From the NCBI GenBank assembly GCA_018266875.1, contig JAFDZR010000007.1, positions 42,868 to 106,867 on the forward strand: a stretch of 64,000 nucleotides of DNA, given 5' to 3'. Position numbers and translations under genes: made by a program. Positions 45,634 to 54,823 of the stretch are shown piece after piece. Origin of the DNA: Bacteroidota bacterium. GTDB taxonomy: Bacteria; Bacteroidota; Ignavibacteria; Tepidaquicellales; Tepidaquicellaceae. Each line of letters starts with the position of its first letter. Positions within the stretch are counted from its first letter, which is position 1. The notes beneath the pieces are model-generated. The model saw only the letters and a program-made list of their open reading frames with translations. It ran no database searches and was not told the origin of the DNA.

Positions 45634-47520
45634 TCATAAATTATTAATTTTATAGATCTGTGACCAAAGCTCCAGGTTTAAAATTCTCCAGTAGGGAAAC
45701 AAAGCATAGCTTCTTTTATTCCTGAAAACAGATCTTATTTTTTCAGCATCCCAGATATTTTTTTTATTGAATGAATCCGAGTTAAGAATATCTTCAAAGT
45801 ATTTCATGGCATCTGGCTCGTCAGCCCATTTTTCAAACGGAGTCATAAATCCGATCTTCCTGTGATTGTCAGTTACAGAAGAAGGGAGTTTCTGAGTGAA
45901 GAGTTCCCGCAGAATTTTTTTAGTTACACCATTGTCAAATTTCAGTTTATCCGGAATTGAAAATGCAAGCTCCATTAATCTGTAGTCAATAAACGGTGAT
46001 CTGATCTCTACGGAACTCTGCATTGAAGAATGATCTTCATAATGCAGTATCTGACCGAATCCCTGAAATGAAATATTGTTTTTCATGTAGGACTTTAAAT
46101 TAACTCCTCCCGGTCTGTTAAACTTAGTGTCCGGAAAATTCTGAAAACTTTCCTGACATAATCCATCGGAGATTACTTCAAATATCTTTTCTATTTTTTT
46201 TGATCTTATATAGGACGCTTTCCTTCTTCCCATCATTGCCTTCAGTGTCTGACCGATAAGCTGAATGTAAGACAGTTTTAGTTTGCCGCTGACAGCTGAC
46301 ATCTGAGAAAAAAATTTCTGCGGTTCACTCAAGAGCCGGTCCAGTAAAAAATAACCGGCAATGTATCTGCCGTAGCCGCACCACGCTTCATCCGATCCCT
46401 GACCGTTCATCACTACTTTAACGTTCCTGCCGTGAATATCCTTCATGAGAGAGTAATGAGCAAAACTTGTAGTGCTGAAAACAGGTTCGCCCATACCGTA
46501 AATGAATTTATCTGCAGAACTGATCAGGTCAGTTCCGGATAAAGTCAGACTGACTCCTTTAATATGATCACACCCGGAAAGGATTTCGTTTATTTCTTTT
46601 GATTCATCGAATTCAAATCCGGGAAATACTGCGGAGAAGGCAGAGACATTTTCGTTCGGCAGAATTCCGGATTCTATAAGTTCATCTGTAATTTTTGCAA
46701 TAATACCTGAGTCAAGACCGCCGCTTAGTAAAATTGAAACCGGCACATCGCTGCGGAATCTGAGCTTTACACTGTCATAAAGCAATTCTTCCAGTTTATT
46801 CCCTGATTCTGATATCTCAGATCCGCCTGAAGGAAAATCCCAGTAACCGGAGAAATTGATATCTGAATTTCTGATCACGATGTTAGTTCCAGCTTTTAAT
46901 TCCTTTATCCCTTTAAAAAAAGTATTACCGTCAGAAGTCCTGTAGCCGTATGCCAGATATTCAAATACTTTTATTCTGTCCGCTTGTTTAATATCATTTA
47001 TTTTAAGAATTGCCTTTATCTCGCTTGAGAAAATAAATTCATTTTCATTTTTAAAATAATAAAACGGTTTTACTCCGAATCTGTCTCTTGATGCGAACAG
47101 TATATTCTTCTTAAGATCATATATCGCAAATGCCCACATACCGTTGAATTTCTTTACGCAGTCAAATCCGTATTCCTCATAGGAATGAATAATTACTTCA
47201 GAGTCACTGTCAGATCTGAATATATGTCCTTTGTTTTTCAGTTCCGGGATCAGTTCTTTATAATTATATATTTCACCGTTGAATATTAATACAACCGAAT
47301 TATCCTCATTGAACATTGGCTGGGAAGCATTTTCGGACAGGTCAATAATACTGAGTCTTCTGTGCCCGAAGCAGACGGGATAATTAATGTAACTGCCTTC
47401 ACCGTCAGGTCCGCGGTGAGCAATTGCATCATTCATTGAATCAATGTTTGCTCTGTGAAAATTTGCATCTTCACCTGAACAGAAATTATTGAAATACAAT
47501 ATGCCGTTTATACCGCACAA
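45634..47520 (-). CDS. asnB: AsnB-type glutamine-dependent amidotransferase (asparagine synthase family)
   Basis: A 628-residue two-domain enzyme. The N-terminal class II glutaminase begins MCGINGILYF with nucleophile C2 and continues HRGPDG (35-40), RRLSIIDLS (54-62) and NGEIYNY (81-87). The synthetase domain has the PP-loop SILLSGGLDSG (262-272), then NGQGSDEAWCGYGRY. All catalytic residues look intact. The family makes asparagine, but many copies in O-antigen and capsule loci amidate uronic acids (WbpS-like). Its place among glycosyltransferases, in a cluster that makes two uronic acids, favours glycan amidation. Sequence alone cannot separate the two roles. Confidence 0.93.
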   Translation of the reverse strand: MCGINGILYFNNFCSGEDANFHRANIDSMNDAIAHRGPDGEGSYINYPVCFGHRRLSIIDLSENASQPMFNEDNSVVLIFNGEIYNYKELIPELKNKGHIFRSDSDSEVIIHSYEEYGFDCVKKFNGMWAFAIYDLKKNILFASRDRFGVKPFYYFKNENEFIFSSEIKAILKINDIKQADRIKVFEYLAYGYRTSDGNTFFKGIKELKAGTNIVIRNSDINFSGYWDFPSGGSEISESGNKLEELLYDSVKLRFRSDVPVSILLSGGLDSGIIAKITDELIESGILPNENVSAFSAVFPGFEFDESKEINEILSGCDHIKGVSLTLSGTDLISSADKFIYGMGEPVFSTTSFAHYSLMKDIHGRNVKVVMNGQGSDEAWCGYGRYIAGYFLLDRLLSEPQKFFSQMSAVSGKLKLSYIQLIGQTLKAMMGRRKASYIRSKKIEKIFEVISDGLCQESFQNFPDTKFNRPGGVNLKSYMKNNISFQGFGQILHYEDHSSMQSSVEIRSPFIDYRLMELAFSIPDKLKFDNGVTKKILRELFTQKLPSSVTDNHRKIGFMTPFEKWADEPDAMKYFEDILNSDSFNKKNIWDAEKIRSVFRNKRSYALFPYWRILNLELWSQIYKINNL

Positions 47521-47533
47521 AAATTATCTGATA

Positions 47534-48763
47534 TTATTTATGAAATTCCTTAATGGTATTTTCCAGAAAGTTGAATGTATTTATTCCGTTAATTTCCCAT
47601 GTAAAATTATCCGAGACAATTTCTTTGCCTTTTTCAGACATTTTTTTCATCAGCGGTTTATCGGAATAAATATTTTCTATCGAGCGTGCCAGAGCTTCGG
47701 CGTTTCCCGGTTCAGCAAGAACGTCAGGATATCCGAGACCTTTAATCTCTTCAGCTCCGCCGTTTCCTCTGCAAGAAATGACCGGAAGGCCTTTAGCAAG
47801 AGCCTCTGTCATGACAATGCCGAAGGCTTCAGGATAACTCGGGAGCACGAAAATATCCGAATTCTCAAGTTCAGCGCCGATGTCTTCCTGTGACATAGCT
47901 CCTTTGAAAATAATATTATCACTCAGCCCCAGGGAATTACTTATTGAAACATATTCATCCTTCAAAGAGCCGTCACCGATAATGACAAGTTCAAAATCAA
48001 ATCTGCCGCTGAGATTCTTTTTTAAAATGGATACAGCTTTAATTAAAACATCTATGTTCTTTCTTTTTTCCGAGAGATGGCTTATGCAGATAAGTTTTAA
48101 CTTATTACTGTCGAAATATTTTTCGGTAATAGAAACATCAAAATTCTGACCGAGGTGAATTATTTTAATTTCCCTGTCTGTTAGATTTTCATTTATCAGT
48201 TCATCCCTGTTTATTTTACTGTGAACAATTATTTTAAAGGCATTCCTGAATACCTGAAGAAATTGGGATGCCTTATCGGGAAACAGTTTTTTTAAAGTCG
48301 GAATATCTTCATGGTGATCTATTACAAATGGAATGTTCAGTTCTTTTGAAATTCCGGCAGAGACAGGCGCCCAAGGTCTTATCCAGTTACAGTAAATGAG
48401 GTCAGGATCCTGCGCAGTAACAAGTTTTTTAAGCTTGTTGTAAAAAAAAAAATTAATAAAAGTATTGTCGGAAGACTCGAAATACGGACGGGGAAGTGAA
48501 ATGTATCCAAAAAAAATTACTTTAAGATTGCCTTCGTCATAATCACCGGTTTTTTTTATACTCTTTATCCAGTTGTTGAAATTACCGAACAGGTTTACAG
48601 GGTCACCACTGAAGACCTCTCTGCCTGGAATGAATCTGAGCGGGACAATCATTACAGTTCTGCAATGTTCAGCTAAAGCCTTTGCGTGCCTGTAAATGAA
48701 TTCTCCCGTGAAAGGTTTATATTGATTAGGGAAACACTCCGATATTTCTACTATTGTTCTCAA
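47534..48763 (-). CDS. Family 4 glycosyltransferase
   Basis: A 409-residue GT-B enzyme. It starts VEISECFPNQYKPFTGEFIYRHAKAL (in pieces), typical of GT4 proteins handling the F-x-G-E-F motif. Further on are DLIYCNWIRPWAP (121-133), FVIDHHEDIP (146-155), LKLICISHLSEKRKNIDVLI (222-241), and IIGDG with the intact donor motif PEAFGIVMTEALAKGLPVIS, E312 and E320. It is cytoplasmic and probably extends the cluster B repeat unit. It is closely spaced with its neighbours (13 and 19 bases). Confidence 0.92.
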   Translation of the reverse strand: MRTIVEISECFPNQYKPFTGEFIYRHAKALAEHCRTVMIVPLRFIPGREVFSGDPVNLFGNFNNWIKSIKKTGDYDEGNLKVIFFGYISLPRPYFESSDNTFINFFFYNKLKKLVTAQDPDLIYCNWIRPWAPVSAGISKELNIPFVIDHHEDIPTLKKLFPDKASQFLQVFRNAFKIIVHSKINRDELINENLTDREIKIIHLGQNFDVSITEKYFDSNKLKLICISHLSEKRKNIDVLIKAVSILKKNLSGRFDFELVIIGDGSLKDEYVSISNSLGLSDNIIFKGAMSQEDIGAELENSDIFVLPSYPEAFGIVMTEALAKGLPVISCRGNGGAEEIKGLGYPDVLAEPGNAEALARSIENIYSDKPLMKKMSEKGKEIVSDNFTWEINGINTFNFLENTIKEFHK

Positions 48764-48782
48764 TTACACTAAACATTTAAAT

Positions 48783-49862
48783 TCAGTCGCCAAGTCTTTC
48801 AAGAATATTCCCGGTAATGGTTTTAAGAGTATATTTTTTCAATACAAGCTCTCTCGCCTTATTTTTCATTTCAGTCTTTTCGTTTTCATTCTTAAGATAA
48901 TATTCCGTTTTGTCTTTAAGATCTTTTTTTGATCTGAAGCAGTCAACTTCACCGCCGGGAAAGAAAACTTCAATATCTTTTTTAAATTCAGGAAGCACGA
49001 AAATTCCTGAAGCAATGCCGTCAAATACTCTTGTTGAGGCGCCGTTTATTACTCCTGAATTGACGACAACAGGATAAATTTTTGAGCAGGATGAAGCTGT
49101 GTTTACCTCATCAGAAGAAAGTGGTCGGTTGATGAATTTCTTTTCCAGATCAGGAAAGTAAGGAAAAAGTTCATACCAGAGCTTATCACCGAAAATTTTC
49201 ATGTTAAAAGATGAGAGTGCATTTAAAACAGATGCTCTTTTAATTCCCCAGGCGTTAAGAAAGTAACCAGTTCCGACAAAGAGAATATCAGCGGCGAATT
49301 CCATTTTCTGCGCATCAGTCGGCTCGACCGGACGAAAAACATTTTCGTCCGTACCAACTGCGCTGAAATAAATTTTCTCATCCCCAACATCAAGAACTTT
49401 CAGTCCCTCTATCCATCCTGAATCCGGTACCACTATCAGGTCAGCGTTCAAAACCGTCAGCAGAAAAGTTTTCTTCGCGGGATATAGATAATTCGGATCG
49501 TCACCGAGAAATACAATTATCCTTGTCCCGTTCTTCCTGAAATGTTCAAGTGTGTCCGGCATTACCAGACAGTCATTGTATATGAAAATATGCGACGGCT
49601 TATCGGAATTATACTTCCTGATAAGCACGTCGTTGATTATCTTTATGAATTTATTCCTTACTGCGTTATCAACACGTCTCGGAAACCTGTGCGAATAGAT
49701 GTTGAGCTTATGCCAGTATCCGGGATAGAATTTATGTATGTTGTAATAATTCACTTTCTTACCGTTGCTGCGGAGCGCATCGGCAAGATAAAATTCAAGC
49801 GGTCCGAGTTCCTGCTCTCCGAGAACCCAGTAAAGGTCATGCAGCGTAATTGTATCCGGCAT
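48783..49862 (-). CDS. CgeB-like glycosyltransferase
   Basis: A 359-residue protein that looks like a GT-B enzyme of the CgeB/Glyco_trans_1_2 type. The N-terminal part includes PSHIFIYNDCLVMPDTLEHF and IIVFLGDDPNYLY, a Rossmann-like acceptor domain. The C-terminal part ends with ASTRVFDGIASGIFVLPEF and ENEKTEMKNKARELVLKKYTL, the conserved CgeB end that binds the nucleotide sugar. It overlaps the O-antigen polymerase gene by 26 bases, suggesting coupling. Its precise donor is unknown. CgeB-like proteins are frequent in glycosylation islands that modify surface proteins as well as in LPS loci. Confidence 0.83.
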   Translation of the reverse strand: MPDTITLHDLYWVLGEQELGPLEFYLADALRSNGKKVNYYNIHKFYPGYWHKLNIYSHRFPRRVDNAVRNKFIKIINDVLIRKYNSDKPSHIFIYNDCLVMPDTLEHFRKNGTRIIVFLGDDPNYLYPAKKTFLLTVLNADLIVVPDSGWIEGLKVLDVGDEKIYFSAVGTDENVFRPVEPTDAQKMEFAADILFVGTGYFLNAWGIKRASVLNALSSFNMKIFGDKLWYELFPYFPDLEKKFINRPLSSDEVNTASSCSKIYPVVVNSGVINGASTRVFDGIASGIFVLPEFKKDIEVFFPGGEVDCFRSKKDLKDKTEYYLKNENEKTEMKNKARELVLKKYTLKTITGNILERLGD

Positions 49863-51177
49863 CTTCAGATGTATCTTCCTGTTTACTTATATTAAATAAA
49901 ATATTTCCGATTGCCATAAGGATTGCTCCCGATGCGTTGAAATAAAACATGTCAATGCTGAATATGCTCATAAAAATAAGCATCAGCATTACGGAAGCCA
50001 GCGATACAAACAGTATGTAATATTCTTTTATGAATGGCTTTATGTTTTTGTAATACTGATAAAAGAAAACGGAAAACATAAATACTCCGGCAGAGCCGAA
50101 AATCGTTAGTATATTGGGAAATCCGAGATCGTTCGTAACCAGTCTCCTTGCAATTGCGGAAAATCCCGCGCCGAACAAAGGATATTCAGACCATACGCTC
50201 ATCATCTGAAAGAGGATATACTCCCTTCCGAGAAATGAAGAGTCCGTTTTATCAGCAAGATCATTTATCGAATTTACTCTCAGCAGAAAGATGTCAAAGA
50301 TCTGATTGAATGTAGATGATGTAAATAGAAGAATGAATCCGATCAGAACGAATGATCCGATAAAAGCAATAAGTTTTAATCTGACATTTTCCCGGCTGTC
50401 CTTTTTAAACAAAAAGAAAACAGAAATTACCAGAAGGAAAAATCCGAATCCAATTATCCATATCCTGCTGAGCGCTATCATGATCGAAAGCAGATATGCC
50501 GAAAGCAGAAGTAGTCCGTAATTCCTCTTTTCCGAAAAGAAATAATAACATCCGAACAGCAGATTGAAAGGCAGCAGATAGCCAATCCTCGACCAGATGT
50601 ATCCTGTCTTGATACCTCCGAATTCAACCGAAAACGGATCCTCTCCGAAAAATAAACTTTCGCTTTCAAAAAGCCTAAAAGGTATTCTTTTCTGTGTAAT
50701 GTATTCAGATACCTGAATAATGATAAAGAAGAAAACCAGAAAAACTATAACTTTTTCAAAATAATTGAATTCTTTAATATCCGTTATTGTGATCACAAAA
50801 TACGGCAGAAAAAGAAGATTGCCGAAAGGTCTGATAACGCTTATCATATCCTTCAGTGAAAATGAATTGATCAGAAATGGTATGACCATAGACACAAGAA
50901 AAAGCGATACAAAAATCAGGAATGATAATCTGTAAGTAAAAAATTTGAACCTGCTCACCTTAAGAAAGAACACGATCATCAGCGCGATAAAAAAGAGATC
51001 CATGAAATAAATTGTTCCGACTCCGCCGAAATCACCAACTTCAAGGTTTGGATTTACATATATGAATTCTCCGAAGTTTGTTATTACCATCAACGACGTA
51101 ATGATACCTGTCTTGTAATTTGAAAGTAGAAGTACAAGTACGGAGATGATCACAAAATATGCAAGCAGATTAATCAT
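49837..51177 (-). CDS. O-antigen polymerase/ligase family membrane protein (Wzy/WaaL-like)
   Basis: A 446-residue polytopic protein with about eleven or twelve helices and the Wzy_C pattern. A block of helices is followed by IALSRIWIIGFGFFLLV (the conserved arginine-containing helix), a large periplasmic loop with SSFLGREYILFQMMSVWSEYPLFGAGFSA containing the (R/H)-x-G-x-G-x(3)-type segment, and two or three final helices. Such proteins either polymerise undecaprenyl-linked repeat units or ligate the chain to lipid A core. The two cannot be told apart here. A Wzx lies two genes away (51882), which favours Wzy in a Wzx/Wzy pathway. Confidence 0.82.
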   Translation of the reverse strand: MINLLAYFVIISVLVLLLSNYKTGIITSLMVITNFGEFIYVNPNLEVGDFGGVGTIYFMDLFFIALMIVFFLKVSRFKFFTYRLSFLIFVSLFLVSMVIPFLINSFSLKDMISVIRPFGNLLFLPYFVITITDIKEFNYFEKVIVFLVFFFIIIQVSEYITQKRIPFRLFESESLFFGEDPFSVEFGGIKTGYIWSRIGYLLPFNLLFGCYYFFSEKRNYGLLLLSAYLLSIMIALSRIWIIGFGFFLLVISVFFLFKKDSRENVRLKLIAFIGSFVLIGFILLFTSSTFNQIFDIFLLRVNSINDLADKTDSSFLGREYILFQMMSVWSEYPLFGAGFSAIARRLVTNDLGFPNILTIFGSAGVFMFSVFFYQYYKNIKPFIKEYYILFVSLASVMLMLIFMSIFSIDMFYFNASGAILMAIGNILFNISKQEDTSEDAGYNYAA

Positions 51178-51741
51178 CTATTCAAGATGTGGTTTAATGT
51201 CGTTAATGTAATTGTCCAGTGTTATTGCAAGTATAATATCGTCGGAATATTTACCGTCCCGGAATAGACTTTCCGGTATCCTGCCCGTGATCCTGAATCC
51301 GGCTCTCTGCGCTGTCTTCAGACTTGCTCCGTTGAATTCCGCGATCTTTGAATAAACTGTATGAATGTTGAGATTATCAAAAAGATATTTGAAGATCATT
51401 CTGAAACAGTTTAGACTGAATCCCTTTCCCCTGAAACTGCTGAAAATTTCTATTCCCACCTCAGTGTTCCTGTTTGTCAGATCTAGTCCCTGAAGTTTCC
51501 ATACACCTATTACCTGTTCCGGAACATCCTTGAATATGCAGTATACGGTACTGGATTTATTGCTGGTAATATTCCTGAACCACTCTTCCTGATTGGTCTC
51601 AGAAACCGGAAAAACATCTTTTAGCATCAGAAGCACAGATTCATCATTGTGTTCTTTTCTGATCAGGTCAATGTCACTTCTCTCAACTGTTCTGAAGCCG
51701 AGATCCGCATAACGAATCATTATTTTATTGTAGTTTATCAA
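51178..51741 (-). CDS. GNAT N-acetyltransferase (RimJ/PseH-like)
   Basis: A 187-residue GNAT protein. The N-terminal strand LGFRTVERSDIDLIRKEHND is typical of the RimJ/RimL branch. The acetyl-CoA loop is SFRGKGFSLNCFRMIF (the R-G-K-G variant of R/Q-x-x-G-x-G/A), and SLKTAQRAGFRITGRI is the conserved A-x-x-x-G-F end. A second ATG at codon 8 (MIRYADLGFR) is an equally good start. In sugar clusters such enzymes N-acetylate 4-amino sugars (PseH, PerB-type roles), which would suit the C4-type aminotransferase at 55785. Ribosomal-protein acetylation is the alternative but unlikely here. A 140-base gap upstream holds nothing recognisable. Confidence 0.85.
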   Translation of the reverse strand: MINYNKIMIRYADLGFRTVERSDIDLIRKEHNDESVLLMLKDVFPVSETNQEEWFRNITSNKSSTVYCIFKDVPEQVIGVWKLQGLDLTNRNTEVGIEIFSSFRGKGFSLNCFRMIFKYLFDNLNIHTVYSKIAEFNGASLKTAQRAGFRITGRIPESLFRDGKYSDDIILAITLDNYINDIKPHLE

Positions 51742-51881
51742 AAATTATTTTACAAATATAAAACTATTAAGAGGGAATTTATATAGAAAAAATACATTCC
51801 GCCTGATGCGACTTATTGCGGAATATTCAGAAAATAAATGAGCCTGGAGGAAGTATTAAATATCTGAGAATAATTTTCGGA

Positions 51882-53162
51882 TTACTCCCTGTTCAGAACT
51901 TCCCTGAAACTTTTAAAGAAACCGGGCAATGAGAATATACTGCTGAATTTTATTTCTTTCTCCTGAAAAATATTCCTGAGAAAATATACGCTGAAACCGA
52001 TAGTTATAACTGCAACAACGGGAAGTATGAATCCGGCTCCGGATACGCCAAACACATTTATGAATATCAGGGAAGCGGTAACGGAAACTGCCATTGAAAT
52101 GACGGAAATTATCAGAACTATATTGAATCTGTTGAATGCCAGTATGACAAGGGAAAAGAACATTACCATCGGCCAGAGAAGTATGGTTAGTGAAAAACAT
52201 TTAAGCAGGAATACCGAGCCGGAAAATTTATCGCCGAACATTACGCTGATTATCAGATCTGAAAATATGAATGAAGCCGCGCATAAAATTATTCCGGTCA
52301 AAAGATAAGTATAAAATATGAAACTGATCTTTTCAATGCTCCTACTTCCCGATATTTTCAGATTCTTTAAAAGCAGAGGCATGAGGGTATAGCTCAGTCC
52401 CTGTACCACAGTAAGCATTATGAGATAAATCTTATAAGAAGCGTTGTATACTCCGACTGATTCTTCGTTAAGAAAAAATCCCAGACAAAGTATTATAAAT
52501 GTTGCTGTTATCGCTTCTGCTTTGGATGCCAGACCAAGTTTGTATGCTTCCTTTAAAGTCTTAAGATTATTCTTAATGCTGAAATCCAGATTTATACCGG
52601 TCTTTTTTATATACGGCAATATGAGAAACAGAGCAGTAACTCCTGTCTGTATGATCGACAGGATTATCAAGGTCATTACTTCAGGTCTGGCTGCAAATAC
52701 AGTAAATACAAGCGCCGCGTAAATAATCTGTCCTGCAAACTCTGAAATCGAATTGTAGTACAGCTTATTTTTAGCCAGATAATAATACTTGATAGAAAAA
52801 ATCTGAGTGATGAAAGTAAGTGAAAAAACCAGCAGAAGAAAATACTTTGCCGTATCCAGAAAAAAATATGCAACGACAACCATAACTGCGTATGATGCCA
52901 GCGCAGTTATAAGCTGAAGTGAAATTATTTTTCCAATCACATTTTCACTGCTGTCTTTTTCGCATAATTTATTTGTTCCGTAATTGAGATAACCGAAGTC
53001 AATGAAAAATCCAAAGTAAGACAATACTATAAAAAGGTAAGTAAACTGTCCGTATCCGTCAGGTCCCAGAGCCCTTGTGATAAGGGGAAGGGTAATGAAT
53101 CCGATAAGTCTTGAAACAGTATCGACTCCGAGTTTTGAGGCGAAATTAATAATTATTTTCAA
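51882..53162 (-). CDS. Wzx-type oligosaccharide flippase (MOP superfamily)
   Basis: A 426-residue protein with about twelve to fourteen helices. It opens IINFASKLGVDTVSRLIGFITLPLITRALGPDGYGQFTYLF (in pieces), a textbook Wzx/RfbX start. Inner motifs are LGLASKAEAITATFIILCLGFFLNEESVGVYNASYKIY and a second-half INVFGVSGAGFILP. It would flip the finished cluster B repeat unit for the polymerase at 49837. It differs in sequence from the flippase at 25437, so each cluster carries its own. Confidence 0.93.
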   Translation of the reverse strand: MKIIINFASKLGVDTVSRLIGFITLPLITRALGPDGYGQFTYLFIVLSYFGFFIDFGYLNYGTNKLCEKDSSENVIGKIISLQLITALASYAVMVVVAYFFLDTAKYFLLLVFSLTFITQIFSIKYYYLAKNKLYYNSISEFAGQIIYAALVFTVFAARPEVMTLIILSIIQTGVTALFLILPYIKKTGINLDFSIKNNLKTLKEAYKLGLASKAEAITATFIILCLGFFLNEESVGVYNASYKIYLIMLTVVQGLSYTLMPLLLKNLKISGSRSIEKISFIFYTYLLTGIILCAASFIFSDLIISVMFGDKFSGSVFLLKCFSLTILLWPMVMFFSLVILAFNRFNIVLIISVISMAVSVTASLIFINVFGVSGAGFILPVVAVITIGFSVYFLRNIFQEKEIKFSSIFSLPGFFKSFREVLNRE

Positions 53163-53168
53163 AAACCA

Positions 53169-53828
53169 TTATTTATTTTTCCTGCGCCAGTTACCCGCAT
53201 CCAGCAGAGAATCAATGTCTCCGGTATCATACCAGTAACCGTTATGAAGCAGTATTTCCGAATTCTCAGATTCAAAAATACTGATATCCGATGGGAATTG
53301 AAAACTATTACGGATAACGTATGGAGCTATGACTCCGTATTCGGTTTCGGGTTCCGGATCTTTGTAGGTGAATTTTCTTGTCACTCGGTCAAAGCTTCCC
53401 ATTTCAGACAGCTTTTTTTTATCGGTAATCCTGAAAAGCGAAAACAGAAAATCACGTTTATCCTCCTCGAATATACTGATCATTCCGTCAATTTCTGAAT
53501 CGCATATATTATCGCTTGGCACTAGCACTCCGTTCTTTTTTGTTCCTGTTACTTCCTTTATGAATTCCCAGCCGCTGAACATATCGTTCACCAGCTTGTC
53601 ATTCTGAATTATAGTCTCAAAACCCTCTTTGCTGAATATGTCATTGTTTTCTTTATTTGTAAGAATAATTATTTCACTCAGCAGTTTTGAAGATGTAAGC
53701 GATTCCAGTCCGAATTTGAAAACGGGTTTATCGTAAACAGGTACAAATGATTTTGAAATGTATTGCGTGATCTCTCCGAGACGGGTGCCTTTACCGCCGC
53801 AGAACAGAACTCCTAAAAACTCTTCCAT
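53169..53828 (-). CDS. Short sugar-1-phosphate nucleotidyltransferase (RmlA-like N-terminal domain)
   Basis: A 219-residue GT-A-fold nucleotidyltransferase. The pyrophosphorylase signature reads VLFCGGKGTRLGEIT (7-21), followed by SKSFVPVYDKPVFKFGLESL, very like the RmlA N-terminus. VLVPSDNICDSEIDG carries the metal-binding aspartate, and GYWYDTGDIDSLLDAG matches the RmlA product-site end. At 219 residues it lacks the C-terminal helical part of RmlA (about 290). It overlaps the GHMP kinase gene by 16 bases, so the two probably act in sequence: kinase makes the sugar-1-phosphate, this enzyme activates it. The nucleotide (GDP, UDP or dTDP) is not certain. Confidence 0.85.
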   Translation of the reverse strand: MEEFLGVLFCGGKGTRLGEITQYISKSFVPVYDKPVFKFGLESLTSSKLLSEIIILTNKENNDIFSKEGFETIIQNDKLVNDMFSGWEFIKEVTGTKKNGVLVPSDNICDSEIDGMISIFEEDKRDFLFSLFRITDKKKLSEMGSFDRVTRKFTYKDPEPETEYGVIAPYVIRNSFQFPSDISIFESENSEILLHNGYWYDTGDIDSLLDAGNWRRKNK

Positions 53829-54823
53829 AATATTTCAGTTCCTTTCGAACTTAATTTCACATCAAGCGCTATGAAATTTGGATAAAGTTCATATTTAAGT
53901 TTTGCTTTTAAACGGGGATCCTTTGTGTAAGCTAGTAAAAATCCTCCTCCGCCGGCGCCGAGTATTTTCCCGCCGGTTACTCCTTTTTTCCTGAGGGAGT
54001 CATAAAGCTGATCTATAAAGGGATTTGAAGTGCCGTTGTTAGTGGATTTTTTCAGTTCCCAGCTTTCATGGAGAAGTCTGCCTATGTCATTCAGCTTTGA
54101 ATTTCCCGATTCGAGGGTATTCAGGAATTCATATGACAGATCTTTTAGTTCAGTAAAATATTTCCTTTTGGATTCGTTGAAAATATTCTTTCCGAGATTT
54201 GTCTGAATTACTCTGATCTCTCTTGCCATATTCGTAAAAACCAGAAACAGTCTGTCTTCAAGATGTTTTAGCTTGTCCGGTGATATCCTGACCTTCCTGA
54301 CCCTTACTCCCTTTTTGTCAAAGGTAATTGAATTGAAACCTCCGAATACTGTTGCATACTGATCCTGTCTTCCCCCGACTGTTCCGGCTTCCGATTCAAG
54401 TCTGTATGTTAATTCCGCAAGTTCCGTTTTATCCTTCAATTTCTTATCCCTTAATCTGCTGCATCCGAGAATGAGAGAACTCATCATTGCGGACGAAGCT
54501 CCGAGACCGCTGCCTGTTGTCATTACATCGGAAGTGAGAATTACCTCAGCTCCTTTAAACATACCGAAATGCTCCAGAGCTGTCCTTGAATAAGGATGCT
54601 TAATTCTGCTTGCAATTGATTCTGTTTCGATCTCTGCATGATGAACTCTTACATTTGAATCAAACATATCCTTAATAGTAACATAATTGTAAAGATCAAT
54701 TGTGGATGATACAACATGTCCGCTTCCTTCATTCTGATAATAAGATTCCAGATCTGTACCGCCGCCTGCAAAACTGATCCTGAGTGGTGATCTCAGATAG
54801 ATATGTCTTTTATTATAAAGCAT
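53813..54823 (-). CDS. GHMP-family sugar kinase (HddA/fucokinase-like)
   Basis: A 336-residue GHMP kinase. RSPLRISFAGGGTDLESYY (11-29) is the family start characteristic of the D,D-heptose-7-phosphate kinase group. TTGSGLGASSAMMSS (102-116) is the ATP-binding P-loop, ESEAGTVGGRQDQYATVFGG holds the substrate-binding region, and KILGAGGGGFLLA is motif 3. HddA phosphorylates the anomeric C1 position of heptose-7-P, and relatives phosphorylate other sugars at C1. It shares one base with the epimerase gene (TGATG) and overlaps the nucleotidyltransferase gene. No GmhA isomerase or GmhB phosphatase lies in the window, so a heptose substrate remains unproved. Confidence 0.9.
   Translation of the reverse strand: MLYNKRHIYLRSPLRISFAGGGTDLESYYQNEGSGHVVSSTIDLYNYVTIKDMFDSNVRVHHAEIETESIASRIKHPYSRTALEHFGMFKGAEVILTSDVMTTGSGLGASSAMMSSLILGCSRLRDKKLKDKTELAELTYRLESEAGTVGGRQDQYATVFGGFNSITFDKKGVRVRKVRISPDKLKHLEDRLFLVFTNMAREIRVIQTNLGKNIFNESKRKYFTELKDLSYEFLNTLESGNSKLNDIGRLLHESWELKKSTNNGTSNPFIDQLYDSLRKKGVTGGKILGAGGGGFLLAYTKDPRLKAKLKYELYPNFIALDVKLSSKGTEILWKSF

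Noticed and set aside
47489-47893. A 134-residue plus-strand open frame over the asnB/GT4 junction
   Set aside because: It is antisense to the conserved C-terminus of the GT4 protein and the asnB start, and shows no protein-like motif.
53169-53828. Naming the nucleotidyltransferase hddC
   Set aside because: Its signature and end are closer to RmlA than to the heptose guanylyltransferases, and gmhA/gmhB are absent from the window.
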